A program made the position numbers and the translations under genes. From Phenylobacterium montanum (GTDB taxonomy: Bacteria > Pseudomonadota > Alphaproteobacteria > Caulobacterales > Caulobacteraceae): a stretch of DNA of 64,000 nt. The notes beneath the pieces were generated by a model. The model saw only the letters and a list, made by a program, of their open reading frames with translations. It made no database searches and had not been told where the DNA came from. The stretch lies in NCBI RefSeq assembly GCF_018135625.1, contig NZ_CP073078.1, positions 3,132,501 to 3,196,500 on the forward strand, read 5' to 3'. Shown here in pieces: positions 1 through 8,721 of this stretch (its first letter is position 1; each line of letters starts with the position of its first letter).

Positions 1-150
1 CCAGGCGGCGGCCGACTTGCCGCCTTCGCGCAGGAAAGCCAGGCTGAGCGCGGCCAGGACGAAGACCAGCAAGCCGACGCCCATGGCGCCGGCGAACCTC
101 GCCACGGCCGGCCGATCGGCCGCTGGCCCGAGAAAATTGCCGCCCGACAT
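1..150 (-). CDS. N-terminus of a membrane protein, possibly MASE1-type sensor (partial)
   Basis: The reading frame starts with an ATG at 150 and runs off the left edge of the window, leaving about 50 residues. A hydrophilic stretch of about 18 residues is followed by a hydrophobic segment rich in Leu, Val and Ala (about residues 20-40), and then LREGGKSAAAW. A first membrane helix followed by an R/E-G-G/R-x-x-x-x-W pattern resembles the start of MASE1 membrane sensor domains, which often precede GGDEF or kinase modules. This is a resemblance by eye only. The rest of the gene is outside the window, so the output domain cannot be named. Confidence 0.5.
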   Translation of the reverse strand, partial: MSGGNFLGPAADRPAVARFAGAMGVGLLVFVLAALSLAFLREGGKSAAAW

Positions 151-499
151 GACACCTGATCTATGACGGCGAGTCGCCAATTTGGTTAAATCAAGGCTGC
201 GGCGAGTTCACGCAGCCGCGAGTTGCAATAGGCCAAGGTGGACAGTAGAGCGTCGGATTTTCAAGCACTTGTGCTCGAGGCGCATGCCGCCGCATCGGCC
301 AGATGTCCCGTGAAGCAAACTGTCAGGACCGGGGCTCTTTCGGCCGCGGTCATGATGCGCCGATAACTTTTTCGCCTCTTTGTCGGCCTCCGCCAGCGAC
401 ACTCGCCCTCAGCGGGAACCGGCGGCAGAAACCAGGGACAGCACAACGCCCGCAACCCAAAACGAGGCGCTGCAGATCGCAGAAACTGGATAGCGCGGC
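151..499. other. Intergenic region, no supported gene
   Basis: About 350 bases separate the divergent start of the partial membrane protein from the end of the flavoprotein gene. Short open frames occur here but have no ribosome binding site and no recognisable protein character. A 7-bp perfect stem (195-201 with 211-217, 9-base loop) is present without a following T-run. The promoter of the partial gene at 150 is probably in this region, but no clear -35/-10 pair can be assigned. Confidence 0.4.
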
Positions 500-1741
500 C
501 TATCCGAGCCGGCGCAGGATCGCCCCGGCCGCCCAGGCGCCGGTAGCGAACGAGGCCTGCAGTAGGTAGCCGCCGGTCGGCGCCTCCCAGTCCAGCATCT
601 CGCCGGCGGCGAACACGCCCGGCAGGGCCTTGAGCCCCAGGTCGTCGTCCAGCGCCGCCCAGGCGATCCCGCCGGCGCTGGAGATGGCGCGTGCGATCGG
701 CGCCGGGGCGGTCAAGGTGACGCGAACCTGCTTGATCGCCGCGGCCAGGGCGGCGGGGTCACGCGGCAGGGCGGCGGCGGGTGCCTCCCGCAGCAGGCCG
801 ACAGCGATGGGCGCCAGGTTCAGGGTGCGGCGCAGCCGGTTCGACAGGCTGTCGCCGGGCCGGCCGCGGGCCAGCCGAGCGGCGAGGCGCTCCAGAGGTT
901 CATCCGGCCGAAGATCGATCGTCAGTATCGTCGATCCGTGTTCGGCGATCGCATCGCGCAACGGCGCCGAGAGGGCGTAGATCGCGCCGCCCTCCAGGCC
1001 TCGCGCCGTGACCAGGGCCTCGCCGCGGACCGCATGGCCGGCGGCCGCCAGCGCCACGCCCTTCAGCGCCTGGCCCTGGAAGCGCTGGGCGAAGTGCGGG
1101 CTGAAATCGGCGAGAAAGCCGCAATTGGCCGGCAGCAGCGGCGCGACTTCGACGCCGCGGCGCGCAAGCAACTCCGCCCAAGCCGAATTGCCCCCGAGCC
1201 GCGGCCAGCTCGCGCCGCCCAAGGCCAGCAGGGTCGCATCGGATCGGGTCGCGATCGCGGCGCCGCCGGGTCCCTCGAAGCTGAGCGCGCCTGCATCATC
1301 CCAGCCGATCCAGCGATGGCGCAGGCGCAGCCTCACGCCCTGCCCGGCCAGCCGCGCCAGCCAGGCGCGCAACAGGGGTGAGGCCTTCAGCGCCTTGGGG
1401 AACACCCGCCCGCTGGTGCCGACAAAGGTCGGCTGGCCCAGGCCCTCGGCCCAGGCGATCAGGTCCGCCGGCGCAAAGGCCCGCAGCATGGGCTCCAACC
1501 GCCCGGCCGCGGCGCCGTAGCGGCCGAGGAAGCGGTCGAAAGGTTCGGAATGGGTCAGGTTCAGCCCGCCGCGCCCAGCCATCAGCAGGCGCCGGCCAAG
1601 GCTTGGCATCTGCTCGTAGATCGTGACTTGGGCTCCAGCCGCACTCAGCCGTTCGGCGGCGATCAGGCCGGCAGGCCCGCCGCCGACGACGGCGATCTGG
1701 GGAGATTTATTTCGCGACCGTGCAGCCATAGCCGTCGGCAT
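500..1741 (-). CDS. HI0933-type NAD(P)/FAD-dependent oxidoreductase (TIGR03862-like flavoprotein)
   Basis: This is a cytoplasmic FAD-binding protein of the HI0933/BaiN group, 413 residues, close to the usual length. The N-terminus carries the dinucleotide-binding motif VVGGGPAGLIAAE (about residues 18-30). It is followed by the group-specific GRRLLMAGRGGLNLTHSE region and a C-terminal AGEMLDWEAPTGGYLLQ segment that closes the FAD site. That C-terminal pattern fits the subgroup known as TIGR03862. The substrate is unknown for this family. Two starts are possible, ATG 1741 and ATG 1729, both overlapping the end of the upstream small gene and implying co-transcription. A second, distinct HI0933-type gene lies at 61970-63148. 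Confidence 0.85.
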   Translation of the reverse strand: MPTAMAARSRNKSPQIAVVGGGPAGLIAAERLSAAGAQVTIYEQMPSLGRRLLMAGRGGLNLTHSEPFDRFLGRYGAAAGRLEPMLRAFAPADLIAWAEGLGQPTFVGTSGRVFPKALKASPLLRAWLARLAGQGVRLRLRHRWIGWDDAGALSFEGPGGAAIATRSDATLLALGGASWPRLGGNSAWAELLARRGVEVAPLLPANCGFLADFSPHFAQRFQGQALKGVALAAAGHAVRGEALVTARGLEGGAIYALSAPLRDAIAEHGSTILTIDLRPDEPLERLAARLARGRPGDSLSNRLRRTLNLAPIAVGLLREAPAAALPRDPAALAAAIKQVRVTLTAPAPIARAISSAGGIAWAALDDDLGLKALPGVFAAGEMLDWEAPTGGYLLQASFATGAWAAGAILRRLG

Positions 1742-2024
1742 AGGTCGCCCGGCCCTGGAACATCAAGAGCCGCGCAGTCACCGCCGCCGACGCCGGCATG
1801 CGCGAGCGGTCGACCGCGACCTTGAACTTGCCGATGTCGGGCTGGAATTCGGCGCGGCAGGAGGCTTCGGAGCGGCCGGTGACGAACAGGCAGGAGCAGT
1901 ACTGCTTGGCGACATAGGTCCCGCCGATACCGGCATAGGCTGCGAGCTGCCGTCCGCCCCAGACCGCGAGCGCCAGCATCGCCAGCAGCACGACCCCGCC
2001 GATCGCCTTCGTCCGTGTGGTCAT
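1707..2024 (-). CDS. Small membrane-anchored hypothetical protein
   Basis: The product has 105 residues. The N-terminus has a single hydrophobic segment (about residues 8-24, IGGVVLLAMLALAVWGG) that could be a signal anchor. The rest is soluble and probably periplasmic, and contains a Cys cluster, YCSCLF, plus two further Cys near positions 56 and 101, which suggests disulphides. I do not recognise the family. The 3' end overlaps the start of the flavoprotein gene, so the two are probably translated from one mRNA. It is transcribed divergently from the serine hydrolase at 2109. Confidence 0.65.
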   Translation of the reverse strand: MTTRTKAIGGVVLLAMLALAVWGGRQLAAYAGIGGTYVAKQYCSCLFVTGRSEASCRAEFQPDIGKFKVAVDRSRMPASAAVTARLLMFQGRATYADGYGCTVAK

Positions 2025-2108
2025 GCCAGCCCTCGACGCATCGACCCGCTGTCCCTGGCCGCCGTTTATGGTCTAGCCTCGATGCGGTTCGTCGGAGGGA
2101 AGCTTGGC

Positions 2109-3203
2109 ATGAAGCGGCGCGATTTCGCCATAGGCCTTGGCGGCCTGAGCGTGCTGGGCGGCGTTCGGACGGGCGCGGCGACGCCGGTCGACTGGCCGAC
2201 CGGATCTCTGGCCGGGGACAAGGCGGCGATCGACAAGGCCTGGGCGGCCGGCTCGACCGGCGCCGCCTCGCCGATCGGCCGTTCCGACGCCCTGGTCGTC
2301 GCCCAGAACGGCCGGCTGGTCTACGAGCGCTACGGCCCCGACCATGGTCCGGCGACCCGGCACGTCTCGTGGTCGATGGCCAAGTCCTTCACCCAGGCCC
2401 TGGCCGGGATCGCGGTGCTGGACGGCAAGATCGACATCGACGCGCCGCTGAAATCGGTCGCCCATCCCGACCCCGGCCTGACCCTGCGCCGCCTCTTGAC
2501 CCTGACCGACGGGCTGAAGTGGGACGAGAACGACTATAGCCCCGTCAGTTCGGACGCGACGCGGATGCTGTACGGCGCGGGCCGGCTGAACGGTGCGGCC
2601 TATACGGCGAAAAAGCCGCAGGCCTACCGGCCGGGCGAGCACTGGAACTATTCCACCGGCGCCTACCAGCTGGCGGCGGCGGAACTGCAGCTGAACCTGT
2701 TCCCCACCGCCCGCGCGCCGGACCAGCGCCGCGCGGCCATGGCCGGCTGGATCCGGCAGCGCCTGTTCCAGCCCTTGGGGATGACCACGGGCCTGGCCGA
2801 ATTCGACCCCGCCGGCGGCTTCTACGGCGGCTCGCTGATCTACGCCTCGGCGCGCGACTACGCCCGCTTCGGCGAGCTCTACCGCCTGAACGGGGTTTGG
2901 GGCGGACAGCGCATCCTGCCAGAAGGCTGGGTCCGCTTCGCCCGCACCCCGACCCTGAACCCGACCTACGGCGCCGGGTTCTGGCTGGAGACCAAGGCCG
3001 GGGTCACGCCCGCCGGCATGATGGCCGGCCAGGGGCCGCTGGACGCCTTCTGCGCCCAGGGCCATGCCGGCCAGGTGATCATGGTGATCCCGTCCAAGGC
3101 GGCGGTGATCGTTCGCCTGGGCCTGATGCCGGACGACGACGCCGCCTGGCGGCGGCTCGGCCAATGGTTCGCGCCGGTGGCCAACGCCCTGGCGGACGCC
3201 TGA
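2109..3203 (+). CDS. Serine hydrolase, beta-lactamase / penicillin-binding-protein fold
   Basis: The protein has 364 residues and a Tat-like N-terminus (MKRRDF followed by a Gly/Leu-rich stretch), so it is probably exported. The family nucleophile motif SxxK is seen as S89-M-A-K92 inside SWSMAKSF. A Tyr-Ser-Thr element (WNYSTGAY) fits the second motif, and HAG near the C-terminus fits the third (KTG-like) position. Members hydrolyse esters, amides or D-amino-acid peptides; the substrate here cannot be read from sequence. Start: the frame stays open far upstream, but ATG 2109 begins the signal sequence; ATG 2083 is an alternative. A relative is cut by the right edge of the window (63203-64000). 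Confidence 0.85.
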   Translation: MKRRDFAIGLGGLSVLGGVRTGAATPVDWPTGSLAGDKAAIDKAWAAGSTGAASPIGRSDALVVAQNGRLVYERYGPDHGPATRHVSWSMAKSFTQALAGIAVLDGKIDIDAPLKSVAHPDPGLTLRRLLTLTDGLKWDENDYSPVSSDATRMLYGAGRLNGAAYTAKKPQAYRPGEHWNYSTGAYQLAAAELQLNLFPTARAPDQRRAAMAGWIRQRLFQPLGMTTGLAEFDPAGGFYGGSLIYASARDYARFGELYRLNGVWGGQRILPEGWVRFARTPTLNPTYGAGFWLETKAGVTPAGMMAGQGPLDAFCAQGHAGQVIMVIPSKAAVIVRLGLMPDDDAAWRRLGQWFAPVANALADA

Positions 3204-3209
3204 GGGCCT

Positions 3210-3683
3210 CTATTTGTCGGGCTGGGGCGTGGTCCCGACCCAGGTCCAGCCGGCGATCTTCCAGCCGGATTTCATCCGCGTCAGGGCGTAGGTCATCTGG
3301 GCCGGCTCCTTCATGGCCGAGCCCTTTTCCTTGTAGGAGAAGGTCGCCGGGATCACGACGTAGCCATGAGAGCCGTTGATGTCGGCGCGGGTCGGCTCGC
3401 CCAGGGTGACCTTCTCGTCGGTCTGACCGGCGGCCTTGGACGCGGCCATCAGCGATTTGGCCCAGGCCTGGACCGATCCAGGCCCGGCCCAATGGTGCGG
3501 CGGGACCTCGTCGATGATCGAGGCGCCGCTCAAATGCGCAGCGGCGGCGCCCTTGACGTCGCCCTTGTTGAAGTCGTCGATGAATTGGTGGATCGGAACC
3601 ATCAGTTGAGCGTCGGCCGCGAGTGTTGCGGAAGCAGACAAGAACGCCAGCACAAGCACGGCGCCGAAAAGCTTGGACTTCAT
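3210..3683 (-). CDS. Exported NTF2-like / SnoaL-like protein
   Basis: This 157-residue protein starts at ATG 3683, which has a strong ribosome binding site (AGGGAGG) and begins a signal peptide (MKSKLFGAVLVLAFL, cleavage likely after the Ala-Ala around 20-22). The mature part has IHQFIDDFNKGDVKGAAAAH near its start and a WKIAGWTWVG strand near the end. That layout is typical of the cone-shaped NTF2-like fold used by SnoaL, limonene-epoxide hydrolase and many periplasmic proteins of unknown role. No catalytic residue can be assigned. It converges on the serine hydrolase gene with only 6 bases between them. Confidence 0.75.
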   Translation of the reverse strand: MKSKLFGAVLVLAFLSASATLAADAQLMVPIHQFIDDFNKGDVKGAAAAHLSGASIIDEVPPHHWAGPGSVQAWAKSLMAASKAAGQTDEKVTLGEPTRADINGSHGYVVIPATFSYKEKGSAMKEPAQMTYALTRMKSGWKIAGWTWVGTTPQPDK

Positions 3684-3951
3684 GAACGCCTCCCTTTGTT
3701 GTGGCGAAACCAGACGCCCGATCGGCGATTTCCACAAGGGTGAAGTTCTGAACTTTTCTCAACTCGAGGAGCCGCGCTCCCCGGCCCTTCACCTCGCCGA
3801 TGCGGCTTGACCCGCCTGTCTTCGGCGCGTCATCGTATGGGTGAACGCTGGCAATCCAGCCGTCCGCGCCTATCTGGAAAAGATCGGAACATGTGAGGCG
3901 GCGAAGGTGGGCGCAAAGCCGCGCCACCACAGGCCTGCGCGAGGAGGACGC

Positions 3952-4815
3952 GTGTTGCAACTGGACTATGTCGCGCCGACCACCGCCGACGAAGCGGTCA
4001 GGGCGCTGGGCGGCGGTCAGGCCAAGGTCCTGGCCGGCGGCACCGACCTTCTGGTGCAGATGCGCTCGGGCCGGGTGCGGCCTCAGCGGATCGTCGACCT
4101 GAAGCGCATCCCCGGCCTGATCGGCGTGCGCGAGGAGGCCGGCGGCTTCGTCATCGGCGCAGCGACGCCGGGCGCGGTGCTCGGCGAGCACAAGGCCCTG
4201 GTCAAGGCCTGGCCGGGGGTGGTGGAGGCGGCCAATCTTATCGGCTCGACCCAGGTGCAGGGCCGCGCCAGCATCGCCGGCAACCTCTGCAACGCCTCGC
4301 CAGCCGCCGACAGCGTGCCGGCGATCATCGCCGCGCGGGCCGTGGCCGTGGTGATCGGCGCCAAGGGCCGGCGCGAGGTTCCGGTCGAGGCGATCGCGGT
4401 CGCGCCTGGCAAGACCAGCCTGGCGCCCGACGAGTTCGTGCTGGAGATCCGCCTGCCGGCGCGGCCGGCCCGCGCCGGCGACGCCTATCTGCGCTCGATC
4501 CCGCGCACCGAGATGGACATCGCCGTGGTCGGGGCGGGCGTGAACCTGATCCTGAACCCCGACGGCGGCGTCGCCGAGGCGCATGTGGCCCTGGGCGCGG
4601 TGGCGCCCACCGCCCTGCTGGTCCCGGAGGCCGGGGCGGCGATCATTGGATCGAAACTGGACGAGGCGGCGCTGGAGCGGCTGGACGCGGCCGCCCGGGC
4701 CGCCTGCCGGCCGATCAGCGACAAGCGCGGCACGGCGGACTATCGGATCAAGATCGCCGGCGTGCTGGCCAGGCGCGCGGCGAAGATCGCCTATCAGCGG
4801 GCGAGCGAGGCTTGA
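3952..4815 (+). CDS. Molybdenum hydroxylase FAD-binding medium subunit (CoxM/XdhB type)
   Basis: This is the FAD subunit of a three-component xanthine-oxidase-family enzyme. It takes electrons from the 2Fe-2S subunit and passes them to an acceptor. The 287-residue product shows both FAD motifs of the family: AGGTDLLVQMRSG near residue 28 and GSTQVQGRASIAGNLCNASP near residue 98 (the usual form is TIGGN; here SIAGN). The start is GTG 3952, with TTG 3955 as an alternative, just after a GAGGAGG at 3941. It is followed 7 bases later by the iron-sulphur subunit and then the catalytic subunit, so the three form one operon. Confidence 0.88.
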   Translation: MLQLDYVAPTTADEAVRALGGGQAKVLAGGTDLLVQMRSGRVRPQRIVDLKRIPGLIGVREEAGGFVIGAATPGAVLGEHKALVKAWPGVVEAANLIGSTQVQGRASIAGNLCNASPAADSVPAIIAARAVAVVIGAKGRREVPVEAIAVAPGKTSLAPDEFVLEIRLPARPARAGDAYLRSIPRTEMDIAVVGAGVNLILNPDGGVAEAHVALGAVAPTALLVPEAGAAIIGSKLDEAALERLDAAARAACRPISDKRGTADYRIKIAGVLARRAAKIAYQRASEA

Positions 4816-4822
4816 GAGGCGA

Positions 4823-5314
4823 ATGAGCAAGCGAACCCACATTTCAACGACAGTGAACGGCGACCCTGTCGAGTTCCTGTCCGATCCCGGCGTGACCCTC
4901 CTGGACGCCCTGCGCGACGAGCTGCAACTGACTGGGGCCAAGGAAGGCTGCGGCTCCGGCGACTGCGGCGCCTGTTCGGTGATGCTGGACGGGCGGCTGG
5001 TCTGCTCGTGCCTGGTGCTGGCGGTGGAGGCCGAGGACCGGCGAATCGAGACCATCGAGGGCATGGCCCAGGGCGGCGAGTTGCACCCGCTGCAGCAGAA
5101 GTTCCTGGAGCACGCGGCCCTGCAGTGCGGCTTCTGCACCCCGGGCCTGCTGGTCGCGTCCAAGGCCCTCTTGGACCAGAACCCGGACCCGACCGAGACC
5201 GAGGTCCGCTACTGGTTGGCCGGCAACCTCTGCCGCTGCACCGGCTACGACAAGATCATCCGCGCCGTGATGGATGCGGCGGCGGAACTCAGGCAAGCGC
5301 GGAGGGTCGCATGA
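4823..5314 (+). CDS. Molybdenum hydroxylase 2Fe-2S small subunit (CoxS/XdhC type)
   Basis: This 163-residue electron-transfer subunit has two [2Fe-2S] clusters. The plant-ferredoxin-like cluster is bound by CGSGDCGACSVMLDGRLVCS (about residues 43-62). The second cluster is bound by CGFCTPG and CRCTGY in the C-terminal four-helix domain. All eight expected cysteines are present. The 3' end overlaps the start of the catalytic subunit by four bases (ATGA), indicating translational coupling and stoichiometric synthesis. Confidence 0.93.
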   Translation: MSKRTHISTTVNGDPVEFLSDPGVTLLDALRDELQLTGAKEGCGSGDCGACSVMLDGRLVCSCLVLAVEAEDRRIETIEGMAQGGELHPLQQKFLEHAALQCGFCTPGLLVASKALLDQNPDPTETEVRYWLAGNLCRCTGYDKIIRAVMDAAAELRQARRVA

Positions 5315-7578
5315 CCGACGTGATGGACAAACCGGCCCTGAAGGTGGTCGGCACCCGGCCGATCCGCCCCGACGGCGTCGACAAGGTCACCGGCCGCGCG
5401 GCCTATGGCGCCGACTTCGCCATGCCGGGCATGATCTGGGGCAAGATCAAGCGCAGCCCGCACGCCCACGCGCGGATCGTCTCGATCGATACGAAGAAGG
5501 CCCGCGCCCTGCCGGGGGTGAAGGCGGTGGTGACCGCCGCCGACTTCCCCGACCTGGCCTCGCAGGAGTTCGAGGCGGGGGAGAGCGCGTCGAACCTGCG
5601 CGACATGTCGCTGAACGTGATGGCCCGGGGTAAGGCGCTCTACAAGGGCCACGCCGTAGCCGCCGTCGCAGCCGCCTCGCCTCAGATCGCCCAGGCGGCT
5701 CTGGAGCTGATCGAGGTGACCTACGAGGTCCTGCCGCATGTGATCGACGTCGAAGCGGCCATGGCCCCGGGGGCGCCGCTGCTGCACGATCATCTTTATA
5801 CGGAAGGCCTGGACGAACATCCTGCCGCGCCCTCCAACATCGCCAAGCGCAACCGGCTGGAGCGCGGCGACCTCGCCGCCGGCTTCGCCGCCGCGGAGGT
5901 GATCGTCGAGGGGCGCTACGTCACCCAGGCCGTTCACCAGGGCTATATCGAGCCGCACGCCTGCGTCTGCGCCATGAGCCAGGACGGCCAGGCCCAGGTC
6001 TGGTCCTCCAGCCAGGGCCAGTTCATGGTCCGCACCTACAGCGCCAAGATCTTAGGGATCGACGCGGCCAATATCCGCGTCACCCCGGCCGAGATCGGCG
6101 GCGGCTTCGGCGGCAAGACCGTGGTCTATCTGGAGCCGGTGGCCCTGGCCCTGTCGCGCCAGTCCGGCCTGCCGGTGAAGATGGTGATGACCCGCGAAGA
6201 GGTATTCGAGGCCACCGGCCCGACCTCGGGCGCCGTGGTCGAAGTCAAGCTGGGCGCGAAAAAGGACGGCCGCATTGTCGCCGCCGAGGTCGAGCTGAAA
6301 TACCAGGCCGGCGCCTTCCCCGGCTCGCCGGTCGGGGCCGGTTCGATGACGGCGCTGGCGGTCTACGACATCGAGAACTTCCGCATCACCGGCTGGGACG
6401 TGGTCACCAACACGCCCAAGGTCGCCGCCTATCGTGCGCCAGGCGCGCCGATCTCGGCCTTCGGGGTCGAAAGTGCGGTGGACGATCTGGCGCTGAAGCT
6501 CGGCATGGACCCGATCGCCATCCGTGAGTTGAACGGGGTCCGCAACGGGGTCAAGGCCTCCTACGGCCCGACCTTCCGCGACATCGGCTTCCAGGAGACC
6601 CTGGCCGCCGCCAAGGCCCATCCGCACTGGTCGGCGCCGCTGGGCCCGAACCAGGGCCGGGGCGTCGCGGCCGGCTTCTGGTTCAATATCGGCGGGGAAT
6701 CCACCGCCGCGGTCCACATCAATGAGGACGGCGGGGCGGTGGTTGCCACCGGCAATCCCGACATCGGCGGCAGCCGCGCATCCATGGCCATGATGGCGGC
6801 CGAGGTCCTCGGCCTGCCGGTCGAAAAGGTCCGCCCCATCGTCGCCGACACCGCCTCGATCGGCTTTTCCATGCTGACCGGCGGCAGCCGCACCACCTTC
6901 GCCACCGGCATGGCGGTGACCCAGGCAGCGGAAAAGATCGTCGCCGACCTGAAGCGCCGCGCCGGCCTGCTCTGGGACGTGCCCGTCGACCAGATTGCCT
7001 GGGAAGGCGGCGCGGCCCACTGCCTGGACCCGCGCAAGGATGTGAAACCCCTGACCCTGGCCGCCCTCGCCGCCCAGTCGGGCAAGACCGGCGGGCCGAT
7101 CTCGGCCGAGGTGGCGATCAACGCCCAGGGCGCCGGCCCCGGCTTTGGCGTGCACATCTGCGATGTCGAGATCGACCGCGAGACCGGCCACGTATCGGTG
7201 GTGCGCTATACGGCGGTGCAGGATGTCGGCAAGGCGATCCATCCGGCTTACGTCGAGGGCCAGATCCAGGGCGGCGCAGTCCAGGGCATCGGCTGGGCGC
7301 TGAACGAGGAATATGTGTTCGACCGCGAAGGCCGGATGGAGAACCCCGGCTTCCTCGACTACCGCGTGCCCGTCGCCTCGGACCTGCCGATGATCGATGC
7401 GGTGATGGTCGAAGTGCCCAATCCGCGCCATCCCTTTGGCGCCAAGGGCGTGGGCGAGGTTCCTATCGTGCCGCCCCTGGCCGCAGTGGCCAACGCCGTG
7501 CGCGGGGCCCTGGGCGTGCGCATGAGCGAGTTGCCGATGTCGCCGCCCAAGGTGCGGGCGGTGCTGGATAGTCTGTAG
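5311..7578 (+). CDS. Molybdenum hydroxylase catalytic subunit (CoxL/XdhA type, molybdopterin-binding)
   Basis: This is the large subunit, 755 residues, with an N-terminal aldehyde-oxidase a/b hammerhead domain (about 15-130) followed by the molybdopterin-binding domain. The motif IGGGFGGK contacts the cofactor, and GAKGVGE near the C-terminus supplies the catalytic glutamate. The loop that holds the copper-binding cysteine in true CO dehydrogenase reads AYRAPGAP here, with no cysteine. It is therefore more likely an aldehyde or N-heterocycle hydroxylase than a CO dehydrogenase. There is no signal peptide, so it is cytoplasmic. The substrate is unknown. The gene order FAD / FeS / Mo subunit is typical of form II enzymes. 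Confidence 0.9.
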   Translation: MTDVMDKPALKVVGTRPIRPDGVDKVTGRAAYGADFAMPGMIWGKIKRSPHAHARIVSIDTKKARALPGVKAVVTAADFPDLASQEFEAGESASNLRDMSLNVMARGKALYKGHAVAAVAAASPQIAQAALELIEVTYEVLPHVIDVEAAMAPGAPLLHDHLYTEGLDEHPAAPSNIAKRNRLERGDLAAGFAAAEVIVEGRYVTQAVHQGYIEPHACVCAMSQDGQAQVWSSSQGQFMVRTYSAKILGIDAANIRVTPAEIGGGFGGKTVVYLEPVALALSRQSGLPVKMVMTREEVFEATGPTSGAVVEVKLGAKKDGRIVAAEVELKYQAGAFPGSPVGAGSMTALAVYDIENFRITGWDVVTNTPKVAAYRAPGAPISAFGVESAVDDLALKLGMDPIAIRELNGVRNGVKASYGPTFRDIGFQETLAAAKAHPHWSAPLGPNQGRGVAAGFWFNIGGESTAAVHINEDGGAVVATGNPDIGGSRASMAMMAAEVLGLPVEKVRPIVADTASIGFSMLTGGSRTTFATGMAVTQAAEKIVADLKRRAGLLWDVPVDQIAWEGGAAHCLDPRKDVKPLTLAALAAQSGKTGGPISAEVAINAQGAGPGFGVHICDVEIDRETGHVSVVRYTAVQDVGKAIHPAYVEGQIQGGAVQGIGWALNEEYVFDREGRMENPGFLDYRVPVASDLPMIDAVMVEVPNPRHPFGAKGVGEVPIVPPLAAVANAVRGALGVRMSELPMSPPKVRAVLDSL

Positions 7579-7593
7579 ACGGAGCATCAGGCT

Positions 7594-7839
7594 TTGGCGC
7601 GGGTCAGCATCAGCTCGGACGGTCGCGGCTTCACCGGCGGCATGGGCGAACTGGAGCTGGCCGCGACGGACGTGCGTGGCCTGATCCATGCGCTGGACGC
7701 CCGCTTCCCCGGCCTGGGCGACTATGTCCAGCGGCGCATGGCCATCGCCATCGACGGCGAGATCCACCAGGACGCCTGGGCCGAGCCCCTGCGCCCCGAC
7801 GCCGAGGTGTTCCTGATCCCCAGGATCGGGGGCGGATAA
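7594..7839 (+). CDS. MoaD/ThiS-like ubiquitin-fold protein
   Basis: The product has 81 residues and ends in a Gly-Gly-Gly tail (PRIGGG). The size and the terminal di-glycine fit the beta-grasp sulphur carriers MoaD and ThiS, which are adenylated and thiocarboxylated at the last glycine. The start is TTG 7594 with GGAG at 7581-7584. It sits 15 bases behind the catalytic subunit of the molybdenum hydroxylase and 11 bases before a glutathione S-transferase, so it is in the same operon. A dedicated sulphur carrier or cofactor-delivery role is an inference from that position. No partner MoeB/ThiF or MoaE gene is visible nearby. Confidence 0.7.
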   Translation: MARVSISSDGRGFTGGMGELELAATDVRGLIHALDARFPGLGDYVQRRMAIAIDGEIHQDAWAEPLRPDAEVFLIPRIGGG

Positions 7840-7850
7840 GGAAAAGCTCC

Positions 7851-8642
7851 ATGCTGACGCTCTACGACCATCCGTTCTCGCCCTATGGCCAGAAGGTCAA
7901 AATAGCTCTGCGCGAGAAGGGGGTCGCCTTCGAGGCGCGAGTTCCGACGGATCTCGGTCCCGGCGGGGCCGCTGGAGATTTCGTGCGCGGCAATCCCCGC
8001 GCCGAAGTGCCGATGCTGGTGGATGACGAGGTGCGGATCTTCGATTCGACCGTGATCGTCGAATACGTCGAGGACAAGTGGCCAGAGCCGCCGTTGCTAC
8101 CCAAGACCCCGGCCGAACGAGCCCGGGCGCGGCTCCTGGAAGAGGTGATGGACACCCATTACGAGGCGATCAACTGGGGTCTGGGCGAGTTGAACTGGTT
8201 CCGGCGGGCCGAGGGCGACCTGGCTGAAACCCTGCGCGCCGCCGCGGCCCGGCACACGGCCAGCTTCCAGGCCTGGCTGGAGGGTGAGCTTGGCGACCGC
8301 GACTGGTTCAACGGCGAGGCCTTCGGCTGGGGCGACATGGCCGTTGTCCCGCACCTCGCCAGTTCCGCCACCTTGGGCCTGGCGCCCGCGGCGGGCACGC
8401 GGCTCGCCGCTTGGCTCGGCCGCGCCCTCGATCGGCCCTCGGTCGCAGGGACCCTGGCCGAGGCCAGGGCCTTCGCCGCCACGGCGGGAATGAGCGATGT
8501 GGCCGAACTGGTGCGTACCGGCGGCTTCAAGCGAGAATATCGCGACCACCGGCTGGAATGGATGATCAAGGCCGGCGGCCTGGAGGTGGTGGCAAAGGGT
8601 ATCGCCGCCGACAATATCCGCTTCACGCCGGGTTTCGCCTAA
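7851..8642 (+). CDS. Glutathione S-transferase family protein
   Basis: The protein has 263 residues. The N-terminal thioredoxin-like domain (about 1-80) shows the GST pattern: PFSPYGQKVKIALREKGV, then a cis-proline-type AEVPMLVDD and the following DSTVIVEYVED that binds the gamma-glutamyl end of glutathione. The C-terminal half is a helical GST domain. The C-terminus is longer than a minimal GST by about 40 residues. As the last gene of the molybdenum hydroxylase operon it may act on the product of that enzyme, but nothing in the sequence names a substrate. Confidence 0.85.
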   Translation: MLTLYDHPFSPYGQKVKIALREKGVAFEARVPTDLGPGGAAGDFVRGNPRAEVPMLVDDEVRIFDSTVIVEYVEDKWPEPPLLPKTPAERARARLLEEVMDTHYEAINWGLGELNWFRRAEGDLAETLRAAAARHTASFQAWLEGELGDRDWFNGEAFGWGDMAVVPHLASSATLGLAPAAGTRLAAWLGRALDRPSVAGTLAEARAFAATAGMSDVAELVRTGGFKREYRDHRLEWMIKAGGLEVVAKGIAADNIRFTPGFA

Positions 8643-8721
8643 GGCGGCGCCGGAGATTGCCGGCCTAGGCCATCCCGGCCTAAACTCGGCCCTTCGGTTC
8701 TGGCGCAGAGGATGCACCGCC

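Noticed and set aside
3079-5163. 694-codon open frame on the minus strand opposite the hydrolase and hydroxylase genes
   Set aside because: It runs antisense through several well-recognised genes. The amino-acid composition is typical of a high-GC shadow and no family is recognisable.
5311-7578. Carbon monoxide dehydrogenase large subunit (coxL)
   Set aside because: The active-site loop lacks the copper-binding cysteine, so only the general molybdenum hydroxylase family is supported.
6052-7767. 571-codon open frame on the minus strand opposite the catalytic subunit
   Set aside because: It is antisense to a gene with clear molybdopterin motifs; the product is rich in His, Arg, Gly and Asp with no domain.
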